64,000 bases of DNA, from contig NZ_GL379770.1 in assembly GCF_000143765.1 (NCBI RefSeq), positions 558,001 to 622,000 of the forward strand, given 5' to 3'. This stretch comes from Sphingobacterium spiritivorum ATCC 33861. Its GTDB lineage: Bacteria > Bacteroidota > Bacteroidia > Sphingobacteriales > Sphingobacteriaceae. The first letter of the stretch is position 1; each line of letters opens with the position of its first letter. Position numbers and translations under genes: made by a program. This document shows, in pieces, positions 19,133 to 28,980 of the stretch. The notes under the pieces were generated by a model. It was given only the letters and a program-made list of their open reading frames with translations. It was not told the origin of the DNA and did not search any database.

Positions 19133-19229
19133 AATACTTTATTTCTCTGCAATAATAGATAAAATCATTCATTTTTGTAAATCATATTCAGGAAGCGCAT
19201 AAAATGCTGACTATTTTGGAAATAAATTT

Positions 19230-19258
19230 TTTGTTTACTGCTATACTTTGTACATTTG
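19230..19258 (+). promoter_or_regulatory. Promoter of the 77-residue membrane protein gene
   Basis: A TTTG at 19230-19233, a 17-base spacer and TACATTTG at 19251-19258 match the Bacteroidota -33/-7 consensus. The start codon follows 27 bases later. Confidence 0.6.
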
Positions 19259-19285
19259 TCCCGTAACATTCATTCAAATACAAAC

Positions 19286-19519
19286 ATGGAAAATACAGCA
19301 GCGCAAAGACAGCCAAAAAAGACAGATAATAACGCTAACCGTACAGAATATTATGTAACGTTAACAGTTGCTATTGTTATTGGTCTTGCAGGAGTATTTG
19401 TAAGATTTATTCAGGATTCATTTCTTTTTTCGGCTATCGCAAACATTTTGTTGATCATTGCGTCTGTTATCGCTTTCAAAACTGTTTTTTCAATCTTAGG
19501 ATTCGGAAGCAAGAAATAA
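19286..19519 (+). CDS. Small two-helix membrane protein
   Basis: A 77-residue protein with a polar, Asn- and Gln-rich N-terminus (about 25 residues) and two membrane helices (VTLTVAIVIGLAGVFVRFI and FLFSAIANILLIIASVIAF) before a short basic tail. ATG 19286 fits the promoter at 19230-19258; the reading frame continues upstream to 19256 but that part would precede or overlap transcription start. A strong terminator follows, so it is a single-gene unit. No function can be given. Confidence 0.75.
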   Translation: MENTAAQRQPKKTDNNANRTEYYVTLTVAIVIGLAGVFVRFIQDSFLFSAIANILLIIASVIAFKTVFSILGFGSKK

Positions 19520-19541
19520 GTAAAAAGGAAACTTTAAATAT

Positions 19542-19575
19542 AAAAATCCTGTCGCTCAACCGACAGGATTTTTTT
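19542..19575 (+). terminator. Rho-independent terminator
   Basis: A 13-pair stem (AAAAATCCTGTCG / CGACAGGATTTTT) with a six-base loop runs into a T stretch, 22 bases after the small membrane protein gene. Confidence 0.9.
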
Positions 19576-19736
19576 GTGCCTGTATGTTCTTAGCAATAAG
19601 AAACAGAATAAGTATACATTTCCTGTTGTCAGACTAAGGCTCACAGGCCGGTCACAATCTTTCTGCATAGTGTTTCATTCCCGGCTTCATATGATATCCT
19701 TATATATTCGATAGTATCTACCCCAAACATAATATA

Positions 19737-20106
19737 AGCAAGTCAGTAGGAAACACCGGGTCAGTTGGTGCCTTCCGGCCAAACAATATATCAGTAGGTC
19801 GGTATTCATGCGTCCCCACTATAGTTGTAGCATCAGTAAGAGACAAACACAGCCTCATTTTGGGTTTTCCATGCAAACAACATATAAAGCAGGTCTTCAG
19901 GTATAGCATCTGTGAGCAACAAACACAGCGTCAGTTGGCATCCCCGCTATACAGCATACATAAGCAAGTCGGTAGGGTTGTAGCATTAGTAAGAAACAAA
20001 CATAGCGTCATTTTGGGTTTTCCATGCAAACAACATATAAAGAAGGTCTTCAGGTATAGCATCTGTGAACAACAAACACAGCGTCAGTTGGCGTCCCCGC
20101 CAACTG
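19737..20106. repeat. Tandem array of a ~76-bp unit (153-bp higher-order repeat)
   Basis: The two best copies, 19825-19947 and 19978-20100, are each 123 bp long, differ at seven positions and are 153 bp apart. Inside each, a half-unit recurs: TAGCAT begins at 19828, 19904, 19981 and 20057, giving a period of 76-77 bp. A worn fifth copy precedes 19825 (from about 19737). Shared core words are CAAACA-AGCGTCA and CAACATATAAAG. The array ends in a perfect nine-pair hairpin (20085-20093 with 20098-20106). It lies in the 660-base gap between two small membrane protein genes; the rest of that gap (19576-19736) shows nothing recognisable. Confidence 0.8.
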
Positions 20107-20126
20107 TATCTCTGATCAAAATAATA

Positions 20127-20154
20127 AGGCCTGCATATTTTCATATGCAGGCCT
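20127..20154 (-). terminator. Terminator of the 137-residue membrane protein gene
   Basis: A perfect 12-pair stem AGGCCTGCATAT / ATATGCAGGCCT with a four-base loop, followed on the minus strand by TTATTATTTT. It lies 26 bases past the gene's stop. Confidence 0.85.
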
Positions 20155-20180
20155 CACTCATATATATGGAATATACAGGA

Positions 20181-20594
20181 CTAAACGAAAAATGACCATG
20201 TAGACCATGGAATACGTGCCAGAATAAAGATAAGACCTAAGATAAAGAAGATCAATACAGTTTGATTTGCTTTTTTAGCATCTGTAATTTTTTTAGCTTT
20301 TGAATATCCGATAGTGATCAATACGATAGCGATGATCATAGTCAAAGGGTGTTCGATAATCTTGAATCTCAAAGTAGGATCTTTCATCACGCTTCCGGAG
20401 ATCATAGAAGGGTATTTTAAGACGAAGAATAGTACTAAACCTACAACTAATTGTAAGTGAGCAGAAATTAGTCCTATCAGCGCAATTTTACGATTGTAAG
20501 GCTTGTTGCCGGCAAAGTTGGCCAACGTAATGATTATCGATACCACCAATGCAAGTAGTAGGACAATCGCTAATGTTGAATGTAAGTGTAGCAT
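20181..20594 (-). CDS. Four-helix integral membrane protein, conserved type
   Basis: A 137-residue, very hydrophobic protein with four predicted helices: LAIVLLLALVVSIIITLANF, IALIGLISAHLQLVVGLVLFFVL, LTMIIAIVLITIGY and TVLIFFILGLIFILARI. Histidines near the N-terminus (LHLHS), in helix 2 (SAHLQ) and before helix 3 (IEHPL) are reminiscent of small haem-binding membrane proteins, but this is only a resemblance. It has its own promoter-like element and terminator and thus stands alone. I do not recognise a specific family. Confidence 0.75.
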   Translation of the reverse strand: MLHLHSTLAIVLLLALVVSIIITLANFAGNKPYNRKIALIGLISAHLQLVVGLVLFFVLKYPSMISGSVMKDPTLRFKIIEHPLTMIIAIVLITIGYSKAKKITDAKKANQTVLIFFILGLIFILARIPWSTWSFFV

Positions 20595-20622
20595 ATGAGT
20601 TCTCTTTTTTAATGTTCGGTCA

Positions 20623-20630
20623 CAAACTTA
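20623..20630 (-). promoter_or_regulatory. -7 element of the 137-residue membrane protein gene
   Basis: TAAGTTTG on the minus strand matches TAnnTTTG and lies about 30 bases before the start codon. No clear -33 element is seen. Confidence 0.4.
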
Positions 20631-20636
20631 GATAAA

Positions 20637-20679
20637 TTTGCCTTTATGTGCAATTTAATTGATTGCATATAAAGGCAAA
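20637..20679 (-). terminator. Long hairpin after the M28 peptidase gene
   Basis: An 18-pair stem with one G-T pair (arms 20637-20654 and 20662-20679, seven-base loop) follows the peptidase stop by 15 bases; TTTATC follows on the minus strand. Confidence 0.7.
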
Positions 20680-20694
20680 TTATTGATTATTGTG

Positions 20695-22353
20695 CTATCT
20701 CTTAGCTCCGATATTTTTAAATTCGGATGTTTCTTTCCATTTCGGGAAGTAGTTTTCCAGACTCATGGTATAGCCGATGTCAAAAAACAATCTGATATCT
20801 GCAAGTATACCTCCGAAATCCCAGTTTTCATCCACCTGGTCAGTTACATTATGATAACGGCCTGCCAAAGCTTTTGTACGTTTGAGGATCTGTGCAGAAT
20901 CTGTTTCCAGATATTGTTTTCCACTTCCCATAAATATGGCCGGTACACCTTTTTTGACAAAACTAAAATGATCCGAACGGAAAAATCCTCCTGAAGAAGG
21001 GTTGCCGGAATCATGGACTTCACGGCCGAACTTTGCAGCAGAACGAACAGCATAGTCTTCTACTTCCGATTGACCCATGCCCACAATAGATACATCTTTG
21101 GTTGCACCCATTGGACTAAAAGCATCCATATTGAGATTTGCTACAGTTTTTTTGAAGGGATAGACAGGATGCGAAGCATAGTAGGCCGAGCCCAGCAGAC
21201 CTTGCTCTTCTCCGGTCAGTGCCATAAATACAATCGTACGCTCAGGTTTAATTTTTGCGGCTTTGAATGCCTTTGCAATTTCAAAAAGAGCGGATACACC
21301 TGCAGCATTATCAATCGCGCCGTTATAAATAGAGTCTCCGGCTATGGCTTCCCCAATGCCAAGATGATCCCAGTGAGCGGAATAAATAATGACTTCGTCC
21401 TTTCGTGAAGTTCCTTCTAATCGGGCAATCACATTATTGGAGGCAGATTTTCTGAATTTGTTTTTAAGTGTAAGACTTGTGGTCAGACCCAGATCAACAG
21501 GCTTGAATCCCGGTTTCTTAGCTTTTTCTAGTACAGCTTGTCCTGATCCTGAAAGAGCAAGCAGCTTTTGAGTTGTCGCGGCAGAGATCCATCCTTCAAA
21601 TAAACAGTTAGATGCTCCGTTATCTTTAGATACCAGATCCAGTTGGGATCCGCTCCAGCTTGATTTGACAACGTCCCAGTCATAGCTTGCTGCGGCTTTA
21701 TCATGTATCAGCAACACACCGGCAGCACCCTGACGGGCAGCTTCCTCATATTTGTATGTCCAGCGACCGTAGTAAGTCATGGTGTCACCTTTAAATAAAG
21801 TCTTGTCATAGTGTCCGGGATCATTGACCATGACGATGACTGTTTTACCTTTTACATCCAGACCTGCATAGTCGTTCCAACCGTATTCGGGTGCAATAAT
21901 TCCGAATCCAGCAAAGACCAGTTTGGATTGATCAAGTTGTATTTGCTCCTGCAACTGTCGGCTGCCTATAACATAGTCTTCCAGATCTTTTACAGTCACG
22001 CTGCCTTTTGCTCCTGTAAAAGTTAGTTGCGCAGGAGCAGTGCTGTTGATTTCTACCATCGGGACTTCCTGAAAATAACTGTCTCCGTTTCCAGGAGCCA
22101 GACCAAGCTGTTCAAATTGTTCGCGGATATAGTTTACAGCCAGTGTGTCACCTTTGGTAAATGGTTTTCGGCCCATAAAACGATCGGAGGAAAGTTCCTC
22201 CACATATTTTTTGTAGCTACTCTCTGAAATAGCATTCAGTGCGACAGAATCAAGTCCTGAGGTATCATGTACAGATTTGTTTTCTGACTCTTTATTTTGA
22301 CAGGAAAACAATAGCACAGCAGAAAATAATAAAAGGAAACCGGTTCTTTTCAT
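20695..22353 (-). CDS. M28-family zinc metallopeptidase lipoprotein
   Basis: Exported aminopeptidase-like enzyme of 552 residues. A lipoprotein signal peptide ends in LFSC. A protease-associated domain is inserted (KTVIVMVNDPGHYD to AGVLLIHDKAAA). The catalytic domain holds the two-zinc site: YSAHWDHLG (His and Asp), GAIDNAAGVSAL (bridging Asp), MALTGEEQGLLGS (catalytic Glu and zinc Glu), NLNMDAFS (Asp) and RSDHFSFVKKGVPA (His). All ligands are present, so it should be active on N-terminal residues of peptides in the periplasm or at the outer membrane. It is a single-gene unit. Confidence 0.92.
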   Translation of the reverse strand: MKRTGFLLLFSAVLLFSCQNKESENKSVHDTSGLDSVALNAISESSYKKYVEELSSDRFMGRKPFTKGDTLAVNYIREQFEQLGLAPGNGDSYFQEVPMVEINSTAPAQLTFTGAKGSVTVKDLEDYVIGSRQLQEQIQLDQSKLVFAGFGIIAPEYGWNDYAGLDVKGKTVIVMVNDPGHYDKTLFKGDTMTYYGRWTYKYEEAARQGAAGVLLIHDKAAASYDWDVVKSSWSGSQLDLVSKDNGASNCLFEGWISAATTQKLLALSGSGQAVLEKAKKPGFKPVDLGLTTSLTLKNKFRKSASNNVIARLEGTSRKDEVIIYSAHWDHLGIGEAIAGDSIYNGAIDNAAGVSALFEIAKAFKAAKIKPERTIVFMALTGEEQGLLGSAYYASHPVYPFKKTVANLNMDAFSPMGATKDVSIVGMGQSEVEDYAVRSAAKFGREVHDSGNPSSGGFFRSDHFSFVKKGVPAIFMGSGKQYLETDSAQILKRTKALAGRYHNVTDQVDENWDFGGILADIRLFFDIGYTMSLENYFPKWKETSEFKNIGAKR

Positions 22354-22393
22354 AAATAGTAGTTTGAAGAATAAAAATACAAGAAATATCTGA

Positions 22394-23017
22394 TTAAAGA
22401 GACGGATCAGGGATTGGATATATCTCTGCGACAGGATGAAAGAGATAGATACGGTTGGTAGAGACTTCTACGCACCTGTATCGCTTGCGGATTCGTTCTT
22501 TTCGTTGAAATACACGTCCGTTTTTCATTGAAAACAGATCATCCTGATTGAGCATCTCTACCGTTATGACGGGAGACTGTGCACTGTCATATTCTTTTAA
22601 TGTCCTGAACAGATGCAGGTCGGTACAGCTGGAAGCTGCCGGATTGTTGAGGTATTTGATAACGGCATGCAGTATTTTTTCCGGGAAAATATGCAGCTTC
22701 AGAAAGGGCTCCATCAGAAATTTGAAATTGTCCTTCCATTCTGTTCCGTGTGGTTTGACTTTATTCTTATGTTGTTGCCAGGTTCGGAGGTGCGCAAATT
22801 CGTGAATTGTGGTAATCAGAAAAGAATAAGGATTTAGATTGTTGTTAACGGAGATCTTATGGGATTCTCCGCGGTATGGAGCCTGATAATCGCCCAATTT
22901 TGTTGCACGTGCCCGGCTGATCTTAAAGGAACATTTAGAGTCAATGATCCATTGAGAGATAATGGGAGCAGCCAGTTCCGGCATGTATTTTTGCAATTGT
23001 TTGGTATAGTCAGGCAT
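22394..23017 (-). CDS. SprT-like zinc metalloprotease-domain protein
   Basis: A 207-residue cytosolic protein. The SprT-like zinc motif HEFAHLRTWQQH lies near residue 80, with a downstream KPHGTEWKDNFKFLMEP segment that matches the third ligand region (HG-W) of SprT/Spartan proteins. Its C-terminus (GRVFQRKERIRKRYRCVEVSTNRIYLFHPVAEIYPI) resembles a degenerate zinc-ribbon or beta region typical of Bacteroidota members. ATG 23017 is preferred; a TTG at 23035 would add six residues. Eukaryotic relatives repair DNA-protein crosslinks; the bacterial role is not settled. Confidence 0.85.
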   Translation of the reverse strand: MPDYTKQLQKYMPELAAPIISQWIIDSKCSFKISRARATKLGDYQAPYRGESHKISVNNNLNPYSFLITTIHEFAHLRTWQQHKNKVKPHGTEWKDNFKFLMEPFLKLHIFPEKILHAVIKYLNNPAASSCTDLHLFRTLKEYDSAQSPVITVEMLNQDDLFSMKNGRVFQRKERIRKRYRCVEVSTNRIYLFHPVAEIYPIPDPSL

Positions 23018-23110
23018 TTTGACAAAAATAAGCAATTCAGTCTGAAAAGAGAAGTCCCTGTGAGGCGGATAAGTTGAGGACAGGTATATAGAAAACCTGT
23101 AAAATAATCC

Positions 23111-23118
23111 TATATTTG
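23111..23118 (+). promoter_or_regulatory. -7 element of porD
   Basis: TATATTTG matches TAnnTTTG and lies 26 bases before the porD start codon. No clear -33 element is seen. Confidence 0.45.
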
Positions 23119-23143
23119 ACTAAACGCTTTACTTATTAATCTT

Positions 23144-24037
23144 ATGTATAAAATAGTCTGTATTCTTTTGTTGAGTATGCTGATAACACGAAGTTTCGCA
23201 CAGGAGCTCAATATTCGTGTAGAAGTACAGTCTCCACAGGTACAGAATACAAATAAACGTGCTCTGGAAGTCCTGCAGAAAGCAATTTCAGACTTCTTAA
23301 ACAACAGAGCCTGGACTGCGAATAAAGTGCAGAACGAAGAACGTATAGACGGTGCACTGGTCATCACGATTACTTCCTGGGATGGTTCCAAAGAATTCAA
23401 GGGAACGGCGCAGGTTTTTTCCTCAAGACCTGTGTATGGTACGAATTACAACAGTCCCATACTGGCATTTAATGACAAGTATTTTAATTTCTCGTATATA
23501 GAAGGGGATATTCTGGATTATAATGAGAATCAATATATGAGTAATCTGGCTTCTTTGCTGGGATTTTATGCCAATGTCATTATCGGAATGGATGCTGATT
23601 CTTTCAAGTTATACGGCGGTAATACTTATTTCTCTGTCGCGAGAGATATTGTCAATTATTCCCAAAATGGAGATTATGTAGGTTGGCGCTCTATGGATGC
23701 TTTTGATAACCGGTACTGGCTGATCACCAATCTGACCGATCGCCGCTATGTGGCATATCGTGATTTTGCCTATAATTACCATATAAACGGATTGGACAAA
23801 ATGGCTGAAAATGAACCACAGGCACGTACAGAAATGGGAGCACTTCTTCCTAGGCTTAAAGAAGTAGACCGAAATAATAGCGGTAATATTCTGACATCTG
23901 CGTTTTATAGTGCCAAATCTAATGAGTTTGTAGGGATATTCAGTCGTATGCCCGGTAATGAAGGCGTAAAAGCCTACAACCTGCTGGTGGAGCTGGATCC
24001 GGCAAATTCGACTAAGTACGAAGAAATCCGAAAATAG
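23144..24037 (+). CDS. porD: Type IX secretion system protein PorD (DUF4835)
   Basis: Exported protein of 297 residues with a cleavable signal peptide (IVCILLLSMLITRSFAQ). The mature start ELNIRVEVQSPQVQNTNKRALEVLQKAISDFLNNRAWT and the GMDADSFKLYGGNTYF and YHINGLDKMAENEPQART-like segments are characteristic of DUF4835, named PorD from Porphyromonas gingivalis, where mutants affect type IX secretion. In Bacteroidota it is commonly followed by recN, as here (87 bases apart). Its usual upstream partner coaBC is not present; a SprT-like gene is divergent instead. The biochemical role is not established. Confidence 0.88.
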   Translation: MYKIVCILLLSMLITRSFAQELNIRVEVQSPQVQNTNKRALEVLQKAISDFLNNRAWTANKVQNEERIDGALVITITSWDGSKEFKGTAQVFSSRPVYGTNYNSPILAFNDKYFNFSYIEGDILDYNENQYMSNLASLLGFYANVIIGMDADSFKLYGGNTYFSVARDIVNYSQNGDYVGWRSMDAFDNRYWLITNLTDRRYVAYRDFAYNYHINGLDKMAENEPQARTEMGALLPRLKEVDRNNSGNILTSAFYSAKSNEFVGIFSRMPGNEGVKAYNLLVELDPANSTKYEEIRK

Positions 24038-24099
24038 TCAGATGATCTCCGGATATCAGACCACGAACTTGCTGTACTATCGTCAAAATATTAATTTTT

Positions 24100-24107
24100 T
24101 ACTTTTG
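24100..24107 (+). promoter_or_regulatory. -7 element of recN
   Basis: TACTTTTG matches TAnnTTTG 17 bases before the recN ATG. This would give a very short leader; the gene may also be read through from porD. Confidence 0.35.
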
Positions 24108-24124
24108 AATCTAGACTTATATAT

Positions 24125-25786
24125 ATGCTGAGCCGTCTTTATATTCGAAATTATGCGCTGATCGATACGCTGGATATTTCCTTTGATAAAGGGTTAAATA
24201 TCATCACCGGAGAAACTGGTGCCGGTAAATCCATTATTATGGGAGCACTTTCTCTCATATTGGGAAGCCGTATCGAAGGTAAATACTTTTTCAATCAGGA
24301 TCAAAAATGTATTATCGAAGGATATTTCAACATAGGCGCATATCATCTGCAATCTTTTTTTGATGAACATGATATGGACTATGAAACCGAAACTATCATT
24401 CGGAGAGAAATCAGTGTAGATGGTAAATCACGTGCTTTTATCAATGATTCACCTGTCAATCTGGCCATATTGAAAAGCCTGGGAGAACAATTGATCGATG
24501 TACATTCTCAGCATGCCACATTACAGATCAATACTGAAGCTTTCCAGCTATTAGTAATTGACAGTATTGCCGGCAATACCGAATTAAAGATAGCTTTTGA
24601 AAAAACATTTAAAGAATACCGGGCTACAAAGAAAAAACTGGAGGAACTTAAAGGAGCTATCAAAAATGCAAATGCTGAACTGGACTATCACCAGTTTTTA
24701 TTTGATGAACTGGAACAGGCCAATCTGCAGGATGGAGAGCAGATCAGACTTGAAGAAGAACAGCAGCAGCTGGAGAATGCGGAGGAGATAAAAAGAGGAT
24801 TGCTGAGCGCAGTTAATTATCTGACTGAACAGGAAGCTAATGCCGTTTCTTTGATTAAAGATGCATTGGTACAGCTGCAACATATTGAAAAATATATGCC
24901 CGCTTCAGAAGATCTTTTCAACAGACTACAGAGTACACATATTGAACTCAAGGATATCGTTAATGAAATCGAAGGACTGGAACAGACAGTCGTACTGGAC
25001 GAGTCGCGTCTGGATGCAGTCAATGATCGGTTGAATATCATTTACACACTCCAAAAGAAACATCGTGTGGAGCAGATCGGAGAACTTATAGCCTTGCGTA
25101 ATGATTTGGAAAGTAAGATTATATCGGCTTCCTCACAGGAAGAATTGTTGATTACGCTGGAAAAGCAGCTTACATCTGTTCTGCAGGCATTAAAAGATCT
25201 TGCGGGTCAACTCTCCGCATCCAGGCAAGATGTATTACCACAGATTCAGGATCATGTAGCTTCTGTCCTTGCGGAAGTAGGCATGCCGCATGCGAGATTG
25301 CATATTGAGCTGCAATCCCTCGATGAGACGCAATTTAAAGAATCCGGACAGGATAGCGTACAGTTTCTTTTTTCAGCTAATAAAGGACAGGAATTACAAC
25401 CTATACATAAGGTCGCATCCGGAGGAGAACTCTCACGGGTAATGCTTGCCATCAAATCTTTAATTGCCCGGTCTACAGCTCTGCCAACCATTATCTTTGA
25501 TGAGATCGATACCGGTATATCAGGAGAGGTCGCGCTAAAAGTAGGAGAGATTATGCAACGCCTGGCCTCACATATGCAGGTACTGGCCATTACTCACTTG
25601 CCGCAGATAGCTTCAAAAGGGAAGAGTCATTTTAAAGTATATAAGGAAGATAGCGGCGACAAGACACAGTCAAATATTGTACTGCTAAATCAGCAGGAAC
25701 GCGTTCTTGAAGTGGCTCAAATGCTGAGCGGAGCAAATCCGGGAGAAGCCGCAATCAAACATGCAACGGAATTGATTGAGGGTTGA
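24125..25786 (+). CDS. recN: DNA repair protein RecN
   Basis: SMC-like ATPase of 553 residues that acts in double-strand break repair. The N-terminal MLSRLYIRNYALIDTLDISF and Walker A GETGAGKSIIMGAL lead into a long coiled coil interrupted by a hinge-like segment. The C-terminal ATPase half has the signature VASGGELSRVMLAIKSLI and Walker B TIIFDEIDTGISGEVA, then VLAITHLPQIAS. Length and motif order are typical. It follows porD and ends in a bidirectional terminator. No LexA-type site is evident upstream. Confidence 0.96.
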   Translation: MLSRLYIRNYALIDTLDISFDKGLNIITGETGAGKSIIMGALSLILGSRIEGKYFFNQDQKCIIEGYFNIGAYHLQSFFDEHDMDYETETIIRREISVDGKSRAFINDSPVNLAILKSLGEQLIDVHSQHATLQINTEAFQLLVIDSIAGNTELKIAFEKTFKEYRATKKKLEELKGAIKNANAELDYHQFLFDELEQANLQDGEQIRLEEEQQQLENAEEIKRGLLSAVNYLTEQEANAVSLIKDALVQLQHIEKYMPASEDLFNRLQSTHIELKDIVNEIEGLEQTVVLDESRLDAVNDRLNIIYTLQKKHRVEQIGELIALRNDLESKIISASSQEELLITLEKQLTSVLQALKDLAGQLSASRQDVLPQIQDHVASVLAEVGMPHARLHIELQSLDETQFKESGQDSVQFLFSANKGQELQPIHKVASGGELSRVMLAIKSLIARSTALPTIIFDEIDTGISGEVALKVGEIMQRLASHMQVLAITHLPQIASKGKSHFKVYKEDSGDKTQSNIVLLNQQERVLEVAQMLSGANPGEAAIKHATELIEG

Positions 25787-25814
25787 AGAAATATTTATTG
25801 AAAATAATCGTCAT

Positions 25815-25853
25815 AAAAAAATGCCTGCAACATAATCTTGCAGGCATTTTTTT
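25815..25853. terminator. Bidirectional terminator between recN and a lipoprotein gene
   Basis: A 16-pair stem (arms 25815-25830 and 25838-25853) has an A run on its left and a T run on its right, so it can end transcription from both sides. It lies 28 bases after recN and 16 bases after the opposing stop. Confidence 0.9.
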
Positions 25854-25869
25854 ATGGATTCAGTAATTC

Positions 25870-26283
25870 TTAGTTACCGATCTCAGCATCCGTCAAAACA
25901 ATTTTGACAAGCATGTCGCCTGGAGGAACAATAGTTGGATTAGTTCCAACTTCTGTCGCTTCAATTTCAACACTACCTACACGGTAACTTGCTTCATAGC
26001 TATAATTGCGAATTACAGCCGGAATAAGTTTATATGCGGTTTTGTCGTTATCGTAAGATATAGCTACACTCACATCGCCATCTTCAAAATATCTTGAATC
26101 TAACTGAGGCATAGAGATAGTAGTTTTATATCTGTCTGTTCCACTTTGTAACTGCCAATCTCCTTGTTTAACAGCTAGAACATAACTCACTCCTGGCAGA
26201 GAGTTGGTAATATATTCTTTTGTACAGCTGGACAAACCAATTGTCGTGCCGATCACTAATAGGGCTAATAGAATTCTTTTCAT
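25870..26283 (-). CDS. Hypothetical lipoprotein
   Basis: A 137-residue lipoprotein with signal peptide ending in GLSSC. The mature part is beta-rich with no cysteines beyond the lipid anchor and no motif I recognise. It sits as a single gene between recN and clpC with its own terminator. Confidence 0.75.
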   Translation of the reverse strand: MKRILLALLVIGTTIGLSSCTKEYITNSLPGVSYVLAVKQGDWQLQSGTDRYKTTISMPQLDSRYFEDGDVSVAISYDNDKTAYKLIPAVIRNYSYEASYRVGSVEIEATEVGTNPTIVPPGDMLVKIVLTDAEIGN

Positions 26284-26382
26284 GTTATGCGAGTTTTAAA
26301 ATTAATATTTGTTATCTATGTTACTAAGACAATGAAATGTTAAAAAAGTTTAAAGTGTTTAAGCAAAAATTTGGCCACAATA

Positions 26383-26411
26383 GAAAAGCACCGCGTATTT
26401 CGGTGCTTTTC
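26383..26411 (-). terminator. Terminator of clpC
   Basis: An 11-pair stem GAAAAGCACCG / CGGTGCTTTTC with a seven-base loop begins 19 bases after the clpC stop codon on the minus strand; its last bases form a T run. Confidence 0.85.
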
Positions 26412-26430
26412 TATTTATTTAGTGACAATC

Positions 26431-28980
26431 TTAATTGTCTTTTGATACATCAGATTCTTTTGGCTTGTCTTTGCCTCCTTTCGGAGATTCGCCTTTAACT
26501 GTAATTTCACTTTTCTCCTTATCCAGATCAACTGTCAAGGTGGCTCCGCTCTGAAGTTCTCCTTTCAGGATTTCTTCAGCAATCGGATCTTCCAGATATT
26601 TCTGAATAGCGCGTTTCAGCGGACGAGCTCCAAAATTGGTGTCGTACCCTTTCTCCGCAATGAATTCTTTAGCTGTATCCGTCAATTGAATTTTATAACC
26701 CAATCCTTCTATACGTGCGAACAGAGATCTCAATTCAATATCAATGATTTTGAAGATATTTTCTTTTGTTAACGAATTGAAAACAATTACATCATCGATA
26801 CGGTTTAAGAATTCAGGAGCGAATGCACGTTTCAAGGCTGTCTCGATCACACCTCTTGAATGTGAATCTGCCTGATTACTTTTCGCAGCAGTAGTAAAAC
26901 CTACTCCCTGACCAAATTCTTTCAACTGACGGGCTCCGATATTGGAAGTCATAATAATAATCGTATTACGGAAATCTACACGACGTCCCAGACTATCTGT
27001 CAACTGACCTTCATCCAATACCTGTAACAATAAGTTGAATACATCCGGGTGAGCTTTTTCAATCTCATCAAGTAAGACTACAGCATAAGGTTTACGACGT
27101 ACTTTTTCAGTAAGCTGACCACCTTCTTCATAGCCTACATATCCCGGAGGCGCTCCCACCAAACGGGATACCGCAAATTTCTCCATATACTCACTCATGT
27201 CGATCTGGATCAGTGAATCTTCAGAATCAAACATAAATCGTGCAAGTTCTTTTGCCAGCTCTGTTTTACCGACACCCGTTGGACCCAGGAAGATAAAGGA
27301 ACCGATAGGTTTCTTCGGATCTTTCAGTCCGGCACGTGTGCGTTGGATCGCTTTAACCAGTTTCTGTACAGCGTCATCCTGTCCGATGATACGGCCTTTC
27401 ATCGATTCACCCATGTTTAATAGCTTCTGACTATCTGTCTGGCTTACCCGTTGTACAGGAATACCAGTCATCATGGATACGACTTCAGCTACATTATCTT
27501 CCGTAACGACGTAGCGTTTCGTTTTGGTTTCTGCTTCCCAGGCTGTTTTCTCACGTTCTAACTCTTCGAGTAATTTTTTCTCCGAATCACGAAGTTTTGC
27601 AGCCTCTTCATATTTCTGACTGCGTACCACTTTGTTTTTCTCGATCTTCACTTCTTCAATCTTCTGCTCGATATCGATAATGGATTGCGGAACATGAATA
27701 TTGTTTAAGTGGACACGTGATCCTGCTTCATCCAGTGCATCGATCGCTTTATCCGGTAGGAAACGATCTGTAATATATCTGGTTGTCAGAGACACACAGG
27801 CCTCGATCGCTTCAGGAGTATAGTTTACATTGTGATGTTCTTCGTATTTTTCTTTGATCCGGTTCAGAATCTCTACTGTCTCATCATGAGTTGCAGGTTC
27901 GATAGTGACACGTTGAAAACGACGGTCTAAAGCACCATCTTTCTCGATGTACTGACGATACTCATCAAGAGTAGTCGCACCGATACATTGAATCTCACCT
28001 CTTGCCAGGGCGGGTTTGAACATATTGGATGCATCCAGTGAACCGGACGCTCCTCCGGCACCCACGATAGTGTGGATCTCATCTATAAATAAGATCACAT
28101 CAGGCGATTTTTCCAGCTCATTCATGACCGCTTTCATACGCTCTTCAAACTGTCCGCGATATTTAGTACCGGCTACCAATGATGCCAGATCTAATGTAAC
28201 GACACGTTTGTTGAATAGTACACGGGATACTTTACGTTGAATAATACGAAGTGCCAGACCTTCTGCGATAGCAGATTTACCGACACCCGGCTCACCGATC
28301 AGCAGCGGATTGTTCTTTTTACGACGCGATAAAATCTGCGACACGCGTTCGATTTCTTTTTCACGGCCTACAATCGGATCCAGACGACCTTCTTCTGCAG
28401 CTTTTGTAAGGTCACGTCCGAAGTTGTCCAGTACCGGAGTTTTGGATTTGATGTCAGATACCTTCTTAGGCTGATTGAATTGTTCCTCTTCAGGATATTC
28501 ATCCTCTCCGCCGGCAGATGATCCCGGAGCTTCATCCGTAATCGTGGTTTTATTCTGTTCCACTTCACTTTTGAAGACATCATATGATATCTGATATTGC
28601 TGAAGGATCTGCGAAGCGATATTCTCATCATCACGCAGGATCGCCAACATCAGATGCTCAGTTCCGATGATATCACTTTTAAATATTTTTGCTTCTAAGT
28701 ATGTGATTTTTAGTACTTTTTCTGCTTGTTTGGTTAATGGCATATTGCCAATGGGTGCACGCGACACCGAAGAACCCTTTACTGCATCCTCAATAGACTG
28801 ACGCAAGGCTGCAGTATCGATACCGATATTTTTCAAAATCTTAATCGCCACTCCATCTCCCTCACGAATCAGACCAAGCAAAAGATGCTCTGTGCCAATA
28901 TAATCATGACGAAGGCGTAATGCTTCTTCTCGACTGTAGGAAATCACATCCTTTACGCGTGGTGAAAATTTTGCTTCCAT
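26431..28980 (-). CDS. clpC: ATP-dependent Clp protease ATPase subunit ClpC
   Basis: AAA+ unfoldase of 849 residues that feeds proteins to ClpP. Two Clp-N repeats occupy about residues 1-145, followed by AAA-1 with Walker [14 protein letters not shown] and Walker [12 protein letters not shown], then a middle domain with a UVR motif ([24 protein letters not shown]), which marks ClpC rather than ClpA or ClpB. AAA-2 has [14 protein letters not shown] and [18 protein letters not shown] within [11 protein letters not shown] should be the ClpP-docking loop. The C-terminus ends in a charged, Lys- and Asp-rich tail. It is a single-gene unit divergent from ettA; no ctsR or mcsA/B genes are adjacent, as expected outside Firmicutes. 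Confidence 0.96.
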   Translation of the reverse strand: MEAKFSPRVKDVISYSREEALRLRHDYIGTEHLLLGLIREGDGVAIKILKNIGIDTAALRQSIEDAVKGSSVSRAPIGNMPLTKQAEKVLKITYLEAKIFKSDIIGTEHLMLAILRDDENIASQILQQYQISYDVFKSEVEQNKTTITDEAPGSSAGGEDEYPEEEQFNQPKKVSDIKSKTPVLDNFGRDLTKAAEEGRLDPIVGREKEIERVSQILSRRKKNNPLLIGEPGVGKSAIAEGLALRIIQRKVSRVLFNKRVVTLDLASLVAGTKYRGQFEERMKAVMNELEKSPDVILFIDEIHTIVGAGGASGSLDASNMFKPALARGEIQCIGATTLDEYRQYIEKDGALDRRFQRVTIEPATHDETVEILNRIKEKYEEHHNVNYTPEAIEACVSLTTRYITDRFLPDKAIDALDEAGSRVHLNNIHVPQSIIDIEQKIEEVKIEKNKVVRSQKYEEAAKLRDSEKKLLEELEREKTAWEAETKTKRYVVTEDNVAEVVSMMTGIPVQRVSQTDSQKLLNMGESMKGRIIGQDDAVQKLVKAIQRTRAGLKDPKKPIGSFIFLGPTGVGKTELAKELARFMFDSEDSLIQIDMSEYMEKFAVSRLVGAPPGYVGYEEGGQLTEKVRRKPYAVVLLDEIEKAHPDVFNLLLQVLDEGQLTDSLGRRVDFRNTIIIMTSNIGARQLKEFGQGVGFTTAAKSNQADSHSRGVIETALKRAFAPEFLNRIDDVIVFNSLTKENIFKIIDIELRSLFARIEGLGYKIQLTDTAKEFIAEKGYDTNFGARPLKRAIQKYLEDPIAEEILKGELQSGATLTVDLDKEKSEITVKGESPKGGKDKPKESDVSKDN

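Noticed and set aside
19825..20100. Possible CRISPR array
   Set aside because: Units are contiguous 76-bp repeats without unique spacers of constant size, and no cas genes are present.
19860..20195. Open frame of 111 codons within the repeat array
   Set aside because: It simply translates the tandem repeat, has no start context and runs into the terminator of the next gene.
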